A DNA stretch of 45,848 nt from Allorhizocola rhizosphaerae (lineage in GTDB: Bacteria; Actinomycetota; Actinomycetes; Mycobacteriales; Micromonosporaceae). Where the stretch lies: NCBI RefSeq assembly GCF_003426775.1, contig NZ_QJUG01000046.1:1-45848 (forward strand). Direction: 5' to 3'. The position numbers were made by a program, and so were the translations under genes. Of the stretch, positions 33,577-41,307 are shown one piece after another. The notes under the pieces are model-generated. The model saw only the letters and a list, made by a program, of their open reading frames with translations, did not search any database and was not told the DNA's origin. Within the stretch, counting starts at the first letter, position 1; the number at the start of each line of letters is the position of its first letter.

Positions 33577-34695
33577 GTGCCATTGGTCATGTGCATCGCG
33601 GCCGCCCGGCCCAACTTCATGAAGATCAAGCCGGTGATGGACGCGCTTGAGGCCCGCGGCGCCGACGTGGCGCTCGTCCACACCGGACAGCACTACGACG
33701 CCGGGATGAACGACGTGTTCTTCCGCGACCTCGGGATCCGCCCGCCCGACCACCACCTCGGCACCGGCTCGGGCTCGCACGCCGAACAGACCGGGCGCGT
33801 GATGGCGGCGTTCGAGCCACTTGTCGGCCGCGAAAAGCCCGACGCGGTCGTGGTTGTCGGCGACGTCAACTCCACTCTGGCGTGCGCACTGGTCGGCGCC
33901 AAGGCCGGCGTGGTCGTGGCGCACGTGGAAGCCGGGCTGCGCAGCCGCAACTGGGGCATGCCCGAGGAGATCAACCGGGTCGTGGCCGACCGGGTGAGCG
34001 ATCTGCTTTTCGCCGCGTCGCCGGACGCCGTGGACAACCTGCGCACGGAGGGGTACCACGAAGATCAAATCCATCTCGCGGGCAACGTCATGATCGACAC
34101 CCTATTGACGAACCTCGACCGGGCGCTCGCCTCCGACGTCCTCGCCCGGCACGGGCTGACGCCCGGCGAATACGGTCTCGTGACCCTGCACCGTCCGTCC
34201 AACGTGGACGATCCGGCCACGCTCGACGCGATCCTCGGTGCGCTGGCGCAGATCTCGGCCTCGCTCCCGCTCATCATGCCGGTCCACCCGCGGACCGCCG
34301 CCCGCCTCGACGGCCGCAGCCCAGCGGGCCTGACGCTCACGCCACCCGCGGGTTATCTCGACTTCATCGCGCTGCAGGCCGGTGCACGGATGGTGCTGAC
34401 CGACTCCGGCGGCATACAGGAGGAGACCACGGCGCTCGGCGTGCCATGCCTGACGCTGCGCGAGGAGACCGAGCGTCCGATCACCATCACCGAGGGCACC
34501 AACATCCTGGTAGGACTCGACCCCACGCGCATCGTCGAAACCGCCGCACGGGTCATGACCGACCCGCCCGCCAAGCGGTGCCCTGCGCTGTGGGACGGCA
34601 AGGCGGGCGACCGCATAGCCGACGCGCTGCTGGCCTATCTCGGCAGCGGCACGCGCCTGCGCCCGACCCAACTGCGCCCAGGAGCACGGGTGTAG
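33577..34695 (+). CDS. wecB: UDP-N-acetylglucosamine 2-epimerase family (WecB/WbpI-like)
   Basis: The protein has 372 aa; GTG starts one base after the dehydrogenase stop. All family signatures are present: ARPNFMKIKPV, HTGQHYD, VVGDVNST, HVEAGLRS, MPEEINRVVAD, VTLHRPSNVD, MPVHPRT and DSGGIQEETTALGVPCLTLREETERP. The enzyme interconverts gluco- and manno-configured UDP-2-acetamido sugars through 2-acetamidoglucal. WecB acts on UDP-GlcNAc and WbpI on UDP-GlcNAc3NAcA; sequence alone does not separate them here, but the rest of the pathway fits WbpI. The last codons lie in a 28-bp tandem repeat. Confidence 0.92.
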   Translation: MPLVMCIAAARPNFMKIKPVMDALEARGADVALVHTGQHYDAGMNDVFFRDLGIRPPDHHLGTGSGSHAEQTGRVMAAFEPLVGREKPDAVVVVGDVNSTLACALVGAKAGVVVAHVEAGLRSRNWGMPEEINRVVADRVSDLLFAASPDAVDNLRTEGYHEDQIHLAGNVMIDTLLTNLDRALASDVLARHGLTPGEYGLVTLHRPSNVDDPATLDAILGALAQISASLPLIMPVHPRTAARLDGRSPAGLTLTPPAGYLDFIALQAGARMVLTDSGGIQEETTALGVPCLTLREETERPITITEGTNILVGLDPTRIVETAARVMTDPPAKRCPALWDGKAGDRIADALLAYLGSGTRLRPTQLRPGARV

Positions 34696-34740
34696 CCAAA
34701 ACGACAACCGGCCACGGGTGTAGCCAAAACGACAACCGGC
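34685..34740. repeat. Perfect 28-bp tandem duplication
   Basis: Units 34685-34712 and 34713-34740 are identical. The first contains the final codons and TAG of the 2-epimerase gene; the second repeats them downstream in the spacer. No gene is seen in 34741-34942, where the epimerase and coiled-coil genes converge. Confidence 0.9.
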
Positions 34741-34942
34741 GCGGGCAACTCCGGCGATTATCGATGCATGGGCCGTCGTGTGCTGAGTCGTCGGGACCGT
34801 TGTGCGGTTTCCCCGCCGCGATCGACCTGCCGGACACACAGGGGCGATACGTCATCGAAATCAGCGCCGGGCCGCTGAGTACACAGGACCCTCCACGTTC
34901 CGGCTGGAGACCGCCTGATCCCCTCCGGTCCGCCGATCGGTG

Positions 34943-36949
34943 CTAGCCGTGCGACTGATCGGCTGCCTGCACCTGGGTCGCCTCGCCCGGGGTGGCGTCG
35001 TCTACGTTGTACGCAGCCACCTCCGGCTGGGCGGGTCGGGGGTGGCTCTGCGCGTCGACCCTGCGCCGCTCGGCCTCCTCGGCCTCGCGCTGCGCCTTGG
35101 CCAACCGCTCCAGCTCGGCGGCGAGCTGCTGCTTGAGCTCGACCATCCGCTGCTCCAGCTGGACGATCTCATCGCGTGCCTGTGCGAGCCGCTCCTGCGC
35201 CTGCGCAGCCGCGGTCTCCTCGCTCTCGCGCAGCGCCTTGGCCTTGGTCAGCTCCGCTTGGGCCGTCTGGACTCCCGCCTCGGCCTGTTGCTTGGCTCCC
35301 GCGTGCGCCTGCTCGGCCTCGGCCTTCGCCGCAGCGACAAGCTTTTCGGCCTCAGCTTTGGCGCCGGCTTGCGCCTGCTCGGCCTCCGTCTTCGCCGCAG
35401 CGACAAGCTTTTCGGCATCGACTTTGGCCGCCGCCAGCACTTGCTCGGCTTGGTGTTTGGCCTGCTCGGTCTGAGACTGTCCGGCTGCCGCGAGTTTCTC
35501 GGCCTCGGCCTTGGCCGTTGCCAGGATCTGGTCGGCCTGTTGCTGCGCCTGCGCGGTCTGGGCCTGTGCCGCTGCCGCGAGTTTTTCGGCCTCGGCCTTG
35601 GCCGTGGCCGTGAGCTCTTGGGCCTGCGCCTTGGCCGCCGTCAGCGCCTGCTCCGCCGCTCGCATGGCCTGTGTCGCCTGGGCCTGCTCGGTCGCCGTGA
35701 GGGTTGAGGCCTCGGCCTTCGCCGCCGCGAGCGCCTCCTCGGACTGCTGCTTGGCCTCTTCGATGCGCTGCTGTGCTTGCTGCGCGGCCGTGGCAAGCCG
35801 TTGCTCGGCGTCGGCAATGCGCTGCTGCGCCTGCTGCGCCGCCGCTGCGAGCCGCTGCTCCGACTGCTGTTGCGCCTCGGTGAGCCGCCGCTCGGACTCC
35901 TGCTGCGCGGTAGTGAGCCGCTTTTCGACCTCCTGCTGCGCGGCAGCGAGCTGCTGGTCGGCCTGCTGTTGCGCGGCGGCGAGCCGTTGCTCGGCCTGCC
36001 GCTGTGCCGCCGCGAGCGCCTGCTCGCCGTGCTGCTTGGCCTGCGCCGCCTCGGCCTGTGCGGCCGTCACCATCTGCGAGGCCTGCTGTCTGGCCTGTGT
36101 CGCCTCGGCCTGTGCGGCCGCGAGGATCTGTGAGGCCTGCTGTGAGGCGCCCTCCATCTGCTGGCGAATCTCGGCCGCCGTGGCCGCCAGCCGCTGCTCC
36201 GATTCGGACCGTGCCTGCACGGCGAGCCGCTCGGCCTCCATTTTGGCCGCGTTGAGCCGCTGCTCCGCCTCGGCGTGCAGGGCGGCGGCCCGCTGCTCGG
36301 CCTCGGCCTTCGCCGCAGCGATGTCTTTTTCAGCCTGTACCCTGCGTCCGGCCACCTCGTTGGCCGCCGCCGTGCGCACGGCCTGCGCCTCCTGCTGCGC
36401 GTGGGCCAGCAGCTCGCGCGCCTCGGCCCGGACCCGCTGCATCTCCGCCTCGAAGTCGGCGCGGCGCTTCTCATCGGCCGCCATCTCCTCCTTGCGGCGC
36501 GAGGCGAGCGCGAGGTCGAAGTCTCTGACCGCGAGCGAGGTGCGCTCGCGCGCGTCGGCCAGCAGGCGCTCGGCCTCGGCCCGCTGATCGGCGATCTCCT
36601 GCTGGGCCTCGCCGACGATGGCGGCCGCCTGCTCCTCGGCCAGCAGCAGGATCTGCTCGACCCGCCCGCCCAGGTGGCGGAAGGACACGCGGGACGGGAT
36701 GGCACGGCGTGCCGCGTCGGCGAGCTCGACCTGCAATTGCTGCACCTGGCCGGCGAGCGCCTGCACTTGGGCGAACGCCTGATCGCGCTCGGCCTGCAGG
36801 GTCGCGATGTCGGATTCGGCTCTCGCGACGTAGTTTTCCACCTGGCGTTTGTCGTAACCGCGCAGGGCCACGTCAAAGCTTGGTTCGGAGGCTACGCCCT
36901 CGCCTAGTGCAAACAGGTCTCCGCCGTGGGACATGGCCACCATCTTCAC
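34943..36949 (-). CDS. Long coiled-coil protein with DivIVA-like N-terminus (Scy-like)
   Basis: The protein has 668 aa from GTG 36949, with AGGA 8 bases upstream; ATG 36943 and 36934 are alternatives. Residues 25-45 (FDVALRGYDKRQVENYV) match the N-terminal segment of DivIVA/FilP/Scy-type proteins, and HLGGRVEQILLLAEEQ (about 92-107) is shared with the neighbour. Residues about 110-640 are an uninterrupted Ala/Glu/Gln/Lys-rich coiled coil with near-repeats such as AKAEAEKLAAAAQAQ and AAQQAQQRI. Scy of Streptomyces organises the polar growth machinery. The gene lies next to a FilP-like gene and close to the epimerase-thiolase-meaB set, as I recall for filP-scy in S. coelicolor. It is about half the length of Scy there, so orthology is likely but not certain. 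Confidence 0.8.
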   Translation of the reverse strand: MKMVAMSHGGDLFALGEGVASEPSFDVALRGYDKRQVENYVARAESDIATLQAERDQAFAQVQALAGQVQQLQVELADAARRAIPSRVSFRHLGGRVEQILLLAEEQAAAIVGEAQQEIADQRAEAERLLADARERTSLAVRDFDLALASRRKEEMAADEKRRADFEAEMQRVRAEARELLAHAQQEAQAVRTAAANEVAGRRVQAEKDIAAAKAEAEQRAAALHAEAEQRLNAAKMEAERLAVQARSESEQRLAATAAEIRQQMEGASQQASQILAAAQAEATQARQQASQMVTAAQAEAAQAKQHGEQALAAAQRQAEQRLAAAQQQADQQLAAAQQEVEKRLTTAQQESERRLTEAQQQSEQRLAAAAQQAQQRIADAEQRLATAAQQAQQRIEEAKQQSEEALAAAKAEASTLTATEQAQATQAMRAAEQALTAAKAQAQELTATAKAEAEKLAAAAQAQTAQAQQQADQILATAKAEAEKLAAAGQSQTEQAKHQAEQVLAAAKVDAEKLVAAAKTEAEQAQAGAKAEAEKLVAAAKAEAEQAHAGAKQQAEAGVQTAQAELTKAKALRESEETAAAQAQERLAQARDEIVQLEQRMVELKQQLAAELERLAKAQREAEEAERRRVDAQSHPRPAQPEVAAYNVDDATPGEATQVQAADQSHG

Positions 36950-36953
36950 ACAG

Positions 36954-36999
36954 AAAGTCCTGGCTTACCTGTCCAGGGGGTCAGGTCAGCCAGGACTTT
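36954..36999. promoter_or_regulatory. Long hairpin overlapping the Scy-like gene's ribosome site
   Basis: AAAGTCCTGGCTTACCTG (36954-36971) and CAGGTCAGCCAGGACTTT (36982-36999) pair at 17 of 18 positions around a 10-base loop. In minus-strand RNA the 3' arm contains the AGGA that would bind the ribosome for the Scy-like gene. A TTTTT run follows on the plus strand only. It may be a terminator after the FilP-like gene, an attenuator, or both. Confidence 0.65.
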
Positions 37000-37058
37000 T
37001 TGATTAATCGACTATTGCCGCCTCAGCAGCCCAACAGATTGGTCTGTGATGGTCCTGA

Positions 37059-38276
37059 TTAGTCCTTGGCCTTGCTCTTGTCGGCGGTCGGGAGCGACGG
37101 CACGATGCCCGCCAGGCCGGAGAGCATCTGGCCCAGCTGCGCGGTGACCGCGTCCTTCTGCCTGGTGAGCTCCTCGACCTCGCGACGCGCCGCACCCGTG
37201 GTGAGCTCGGCCTCGTTGCGGGCCTCGCTGACCAGGCGGTGCGCCTCGGCCTTGGCCTCGTTGAGCGCCTTCTCCGCGGCCAGGCGCGCCTTCTCGACCG
37301 TGTCGTGCGCGCTGCGCTCGGACTCGACGCGGCGTGCCTCGGCCCGCTGCTCGATCTCCTTGGCCCGGTCTTCTGCCGCGCGTGCCCGCTCCTCGGCCTC
37401 GCCGACCAGCTTCTGCGTGGCGGCGACGGCGGCGGAGTGGCGCTGCGTCTCCTCGCGCTCGGACTTCTCCCGGCGCTCGGCGAGCTCCAGGGCCAACGCC
37501 TGCAGGTCCTTGTCGCGCTTGTCGCGCGCGTCTGCGAGCATCTTCGATGCCTCGGCGCGCTTCTCCTCGGCCTCGCGGGCGGCCTTGGCCCGCAGCTGAG
37601 TGATCTCGCGCTCGGCGGTCGCCCGCAGCGTCGCGACCTCACGCTCGACCGTCGCCTTGAGCTCGGCCACCTCATGTGCGGTGGACGTGCGCAGCTGCTT
37701 GGTCTCGCGGTCGGCGTCGGCGCGCAGCGTGTCGGCCTCGCGGCGGGCCTGCACCCGCACCTCGGCGGCCTCGCGCTCGGCGGCCGTGCGCACATTGCCC
37801 GCCTCGCGCTCGGCTGTGGCCTTCATGGCCGCGGCCTCGGCACGTGCCTTGTCGGTGATCTCGCGGGCCTCGAGGCGCGCGGCCGAGAGGATGCCCTCCG
37901 CCTCCCGCTTTGCCTCGCCCCGATGGTCGTTGGCCTGCTCCTCGGCCAGCCGCAGGATCTGCTCGACGCGCGTGCCGAGACCCGAAAGGGTGGGCCGGCT
38001 GTTCTCCTCAAGCTGCTTGCTGGCGTCGCCGAGCTTCTGCTCGACGGCGGCCAGGCGCTGCTCGGCCTGGCGCAGGCGACGCTGCGCGTCGTTCATGCGC
38101 TGCTCGGCCTCGTTGCGCGCGCCCTCGGCCTGGGTCAGGAGGTTGCTCAACCGCTGAAGCTGGGCGTCGACCTGCCCGCGATCATAGCCACGAAGGACGA
38201 TGCTGAAATCCTGCTGTGTGCTCACGGCACCTTCAAAGAAGTCCATGCTGTTGGGGGAAGCTTGCTGCTGGGGCAT
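37059..38276 (-). CDS. filP: FilP-like coiled-coil cytoskeletal protein
   Basis: The protein has 405 aa from ATG 38276, with GGGAG 9 bases upstream; GTG 38282 is only 3 bases from it. Residues 24-37 (FSIVLRGYDRGQVD) and LGTRVEQILRLAEEQA (about 100-115) are close to what I recall of Streptomyces FilP, as is the C-terminal ELTRQKDAVTAQLGQMLSGL. Between them lies a coiled coil rich in Ala, Glu and Arg (about 40-375). FilP forms filaments near hyphal tips and supports polar growth with Scy and DivIVA. It is longer than S. coelicolor FilP (about 310 aa). The next gene downstream is the Scy-like one, separated by a 109-bp spacer with a strong hairpin. Confidence 0.78.
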   Translation of the reverse strand: MPQQQASPNSMDFFEGAVSTQQDFSIVLRGYDRGQVDAQLQRLSNLLTQAEGARNEAEQRMNDAQRRLRQAEQRLAAVEQKLGDASKQLEENSRPTLSGLGTRVEQILRLAEEQANDHRGEAKREAEGILSAARLEAREITDKARAEAAAMKATAEREAGNVRTAAEREAAEVRVQARREADTLRADADRETKQLRTSTAHEVAELKATVEREVATLRATAEREITQLRAKAAREAEEKRAEASKMLADARDKRDKDLQALALELAERREKSEREETQRHSAAVAATQKLVGEAEERARAAEDRAKEIEQRAEARRVESERSAHDTVEKARLAAEKALNEAKAEAHRLVSEARNEAELTTGAARREVEELTRQKDAVTAQLGQMLSGLAGIVPSLPTADKSKAKD

Positions 38277-38354
38277 TCGCACATACTCCCAGATGCACCC
38301 CCGGCTTTTGCAATAGCATGGCGCCAGTTTTGCTGCGGGAAAATGTGCCGATCA

Positions 38355-39686
38355 CTAGACGCCGCTAAATCTATTGATCGCACTCAGATGCCGCGCCCGT
38401 TTTTCCTGATCTCCAACCCCGAGTCCCGCGGTGGGCGCTAGGCACAGAACGCCGACTTTGCCCTGGTGAGAGTTGCGGTGCACCTCGTACGCGGCCTGCC
38501 CCGTCTGATCGAGTGGGAACGTCTTGGATAGGGTGGGATGGATGCGACCGAGATCGATGAGCCGGTTGGCCTCCCATGCTTCCCGATAGTTCGCGAAGTG
38601 GCTTCCGATAATCCTTTTGAGTGACATCCAGAGGTACCGGTTGTCGTAATGGTGGTCGTATCCGCTCGTCGAGGCACAGGTGACGATCGTGCCGCCGCGC
38701 TTGGTCACGAAGACGCTCGCGCCGAACGTCTCCCGCCCAGGGTGCTCGAAGACGATGTCGGGATCCTCGCCACCGGTCAGTTCGCGGATGCGCGCGCCGA
38801 ACCGCTTCCACTCGTTCGGGTCCTGGGTGTGCTCGTCGGCCCAGAACCTGTAGCCCTCCGCCGCGCGGTCGATGATGAGCTCCGCTCCCATTCTGCGGCA
38901 GAGCTCGGCCTTGTCCGGACTGGACACCACACACACCGGGATCGCCCCGCCGTGCAGCGCCATCTGGGTCGCGTACGAGCCGAGCCCACCGCTGGCTCCC
39001 CAGATCAGCACCACGTCGCCCTGCTTCATATTGGCGCCGTTGTGCGAGACCAGCTGGCGATAGGCGGTCGAATTCACCAGCCCCGGAGCGGCCGCCTCCT
39101 CCCAAGTCAGGTGTGCGGGCTTGGGCATCAGTTGGTTGGCCTTCACGACGGCCAGCTCGGCCAGGCCGCCGAAGTTGGTCTCGAAGCCCCAGATGCGTTG
39201 CTGCGGATCGAGCATCGTGTCGTCGTGCCCGGCCGCGTCTTCGAGCTCGACGCTCAGGCAGTGGGCAACGATCTGGTCACCCGGCTTCCACTTGGTGACC
39301 CCGGGCCCGACCCGCAGCACCACTCCAGCCGCGTCCGAGCCGACCACGTGATAGGGCAGATCGTGTCGCGCGGTCAGGGGCGAGACCTTGCCGTAGCGCT
39401 TCAGGAAGGCGAAGGTGGACAGCGGCTCGAAGATCGACGTCCACACCGTGTTGTAGTTGATCGCGCTCGCCATGACCGCGATCAATGCCTCTCCGGGAGC
39501 AAGCGAGGGCGTCGGCACCTCCTGCACATGTAGCGACTTTCGTGGATCCTTCTCATGGGTCTCGAGACCGTCGAACATGGAGGTTTCTTCGGCGCGGACG
39601 ACCACGCCCCGATAGCTGTCAGGAATCTTGATGGAGGCGAGCGCGTCCAGGTCGCCGCCCATGATCGCATCGAGGATCTGTCGCAT
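38355..39686 (-). CDS. ccrA: Crotonyl-CoA carboxylase/reductase
   Basis: The protein has 443 aa, the family length. The start MRQILDAIMGGD at 39686 agrees with known enzymes; the frame runs further upstream into repeat DNA. Landmarks are ETHEKDPRKSLHVQEVP, NYNTVWTSIFEPLSTF, DLPYHVVGSDAAGVV, WEEAAAPGLVNSTAYRQLV, the NADPH loop IWGASGGLGSYATQ, VFEHPGRETFGASVFV and SHFANYREAWEANRL. It reductively carboxylates crotonyl-CoA to ethylmalonyl-CoA with NADPH and CO2, the key step of the ethylmalonyl-CoA pathway and a source of extender units for polyketides. The epimerase, thiolase and MeaB genes lie just beyond. No good ribosome site is seen; AAGGGG is too close to the ATG. Confidence 0.95.
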   Translation of the reverse strand: MRQILDAIMGGDLDALASIKIPDSYRGVVVRAEETSMFDGLETHEKDPRKSLHVQEVPTPSLAPGEALIAVMASAINYNTVWTSIFEPLSTFAFLKRYGKVSPLTARHDLPYHVVGSDAAGVVLRVGPGVTKWKPGDQIVAHCLSVELEDAAGHDDTMLDPQQRIWGFETNFGGLAELAVVKANQLMPKPAHLTWEEAAAPGLVNSTAYRQLVSHNGANMKQGDVVLIWGASGGLGSYATQMALHGGAIPVCVVSSPDKAELCRRMGAELIIDRAAEGYRFWADEHTQDPNEWKRFGARIRELTGGEDPDIVFEHPGRETFGASVFVTKRGGTIVTCASTSGYDHHYDNRYLWMSLKRIIGSHFANYREAWEANRLIDLGRIHPTLSKTFPLDQTGQAAYEVHRNSHQGKVGVLCLAPTAGLGVGDQEKRARHLSAINRFSGV

Positions 39687-39986
39687 ACCCCTTGACGTTA
39701 CTGCCGAGTAGGAAAGCGCGTCACCGAACTGTGAAAAAGTCCATTGGCGGGAGCCGAAGCCGTGCTTGCGTAGCCCTCTGGGGAGAACTCGGGCTCTGAC
39801 TGTGTTCAGGCGAAGCCGTGCCCTCGCGCGGGTGGCCGCGGCCGTGGATCGAACCGGGGCTGTCGCGCTCACTGCCACCCCTTCCACGGCGGTGCAAGGT
39901 CCATGGCGGGGTGGTCCGCGGCCACCCGCCGGGGAGAACTCTGCCGGGGTGGCGCAAACGTGAGGCGATGACGATACTCACGGAGC
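39687..39986. other. Repeat-rich control region between ccr and the HTH regulator
   Basis: This 300-bp divergent region should hold both promoters. It contains a perfect 13-bp inverted repeat (CGGGTGGCCGCGG at 39829-39841, its complement at 39916-39928), a direct repeat GGGGAGAACTC (39780-39790 and 39931-39941) and a reversed degenerate piece of the 76-bp repeat at 39803-39836. No promoter hexamers are certain. Confidence 0.6.
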
Positions 39987-40943
39987 ATGGGCCCCGGCCG
40001 CGGTGAGACACAGCGCGTGGAGACACTGCGCCGCGATCTGGCCCACGCCATGCGCACCGGGCCGTTCTCCGCCGTGCTGCACCTCGCGATCGAGGCGAGC
40101 CGGCTGCGGCTGGAGGAGATACAGGAACGCCTTGGCGCGCAAGGGATTTCGGTCAGCCTCACGACGCTGAGCTACTGGCGGCGCGGGCGCAGCCGGCCCG
40201 AGCGGCCCGAGTCATTGAAGGCCGTGCGGTCGCTCGAAGACATCCTCGGGCTGCCGGCCGACTCGCTGATCGCCCAGTTGGGCCCGCGCCGCCCGCGCGG
40301 GCGGTGGCTGTCGCACCCGCCGGGCACGATCGACATCGATCGGCTGTTCCAGGACTCGGTCAGCGTGGCCAAGATGCTCGACGAGCTCGACAACCGGATG
40401 CATCACGAGCTGACCCGGCTGAGCCTGCACGACATGTACTTCGTGGGGCCGCAGCGGCAGGAGACGAATCTGACCGTGCGGCAGGTGCTGCGGGCCAACG
40501 TGGACCGGGTCTCGCGGGCCGTGGCCGTGTTTCGCACCGACGACCCGACGCATCCCCACCTGCGGATCAACGCGGTGCGCAACTGCCGGGTGGGGCGGGT
40601 GCGCTCCGACGTGGACGGTGGGCTGCTCGCGGCCGAGCTGGTGTTCGACCGGGTGCTGTCGCAGGGCGAGACCGTGGTCGTGGAGTACGAGTTCATCTCG
40701 AAGTCGGTGGAGCCGACCGACATCTATTTTCGTGGCTTCGCCGCTCCGGTCGGGGAGTATGTGCTCCTCGTGCAGTTCGACGCGAACGCGGTACCGGCAA
40801 GATGTTTCAGGTTTGAAAGACGTGGGGTGAGCGCGCCCGATCAGGGGGTGCGGGAGGTCTGGATCGGCAACACCCACGGGGCTCATCTCGTCGCCTACGA
40901 CGTGCCGCCCGGGATCGTGGGCATGCGCTGGGAGTGGGAGTGA
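39987..40943 (+). CDS. Helix-turn-helix (XRE-like) regulator with unknown C-terminal domain
   Basis: The protein has 318 aa from ATG 39987; GTG 40017 with GGTGAG 9 bases upstream is a reasonable alternative. Residues about 30-95 form a helix-turn-helix unit (LRLEEIQERLGAQGISVSLTTLSYWRRGRSRPERPESLKAVRSLEDILGLP), where the WRRGRSRPER helix would read DNA. The C-terminal 200 residues are beta-rich (VEYEFISKSVEPTDIYFRGFA, VLLVQFDANAVPARCFRF) and could sense a ligand; I know no name for this domain. Divergent placement from ccr with inverted repeats between suggests control of ccr, itself, or both. Confidence 0.75.
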   Translation: MGPGRGETQRVETLRRDLAHAMRTGPFSAVLHLAIEASRLRLEEIQERLGAQGISVSLTTLSYWRRGRSRPERPESLKAVRSLEDILGLPADSLIAQLGPRRPRGRWLSHPPGTIDIDRLFQDSVSVAKMLDELDNRMHHELTRLSLHDMYFVGPQRQETNLTVRQVLRANVDRVSRAVAVFRTDDPTHPHLRINAVRNCRVGRVRSDVDGGLLAAELVFDRVLSQGETVVVEYEFISKSVEPTDIYFRGFAAPVGEYVLLVQFDANAVPARCFRFERRGVSAPDQGVREVWIGNTHGAHLVAYDVPPGIVGMRWEWE

Positions 40944-41307
40944 GCACTCCTCCCCGGCGCTCACTCCCTGGATCTCTGCAGCTGGATCTTTGCCGCTGGT
41001 GGTGCCCCGCCGCCCCCCGGCCGGGCCCAACTAGCGCCGACCAGAGGGGACGATGCGCAGAGGCTAGCGCCGGGATTGATCGCCGCGGAACCCCGTTTCA
41101 CAGGTGCTAAACAATTAGCACCGCAAAACTGTTTATGAAAGTTAAACGCGTTGGACGGAACACCACCCCACCGCGGCGGTGGTCGGAGAGGCCGCGAATT
41201 TTCATCGCGAAGCGGTGAAAAACTACGGACGGAACATCACGTTTAACTGATCCCACGTTCTTGGCGCGGGTCTTTCGGCAGCGAAGCGGCCAGAGAAGAC
41301 CCGCTGC
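40944..41307. other. AT-richer, palindrome-rich spacer between convergent genes
   Basis: No gene is seen. From about 41085 to 41260 the DNA is clearly less GC-rich than its surroundings. It has four palindromes or inverted repeats: GGTGCTAA/TTAGCACC (41103-41122, 4-base loop), CCACCGCGGCGGTGG (41169-41183), TTTTCATCGC/GCGGTGAAAA (41199-41221), and AGTTAAACG (41140-41148) with CGTTTAACT (41240-41248). GGACGGAACAYCAC occurs twice (41153 and 41227). The purpose is unknown. Confidence 0.7.
41266..41304 (-). terminator. Hairpin terminator of the epimerase gene
   Basis: GCGGGTCTT (41266-41274) and AAGACCCGC (41296-41304) form a perfect 9-bp stem with a 21-base loop, starting 4 bases after the epimerase stop. 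No T-tract follows. Confidence 0.5.

Noticed and set aside
34685-34740. Attachment-site duplication of an integrated element
   Set aside because: The two units are adjacent, with no integrase, tRNA or element between them.
34943-38276. Plus-strand frames rich in Cys, Ala and Ser (for example 35511-36587)
   Set aside because: They are antisense products of the Ala/Glu/Gln-rich coiled-coil genes; the Cys richness comes from reversed Ala/Gln codons.
39687-39887. N-terminal extension of the ccr frame
   Set aside because: It consists of repeat-derived Arg/Ala sequence; known enzymes start at the MRQILDAI-type segment.
41103-41122. CIRCE element for HrcA
   Set aside because: The half-sites are in the opposite order to CIRCE, the gap is 4 rather than 9 bases, and no chaperone gene is near.
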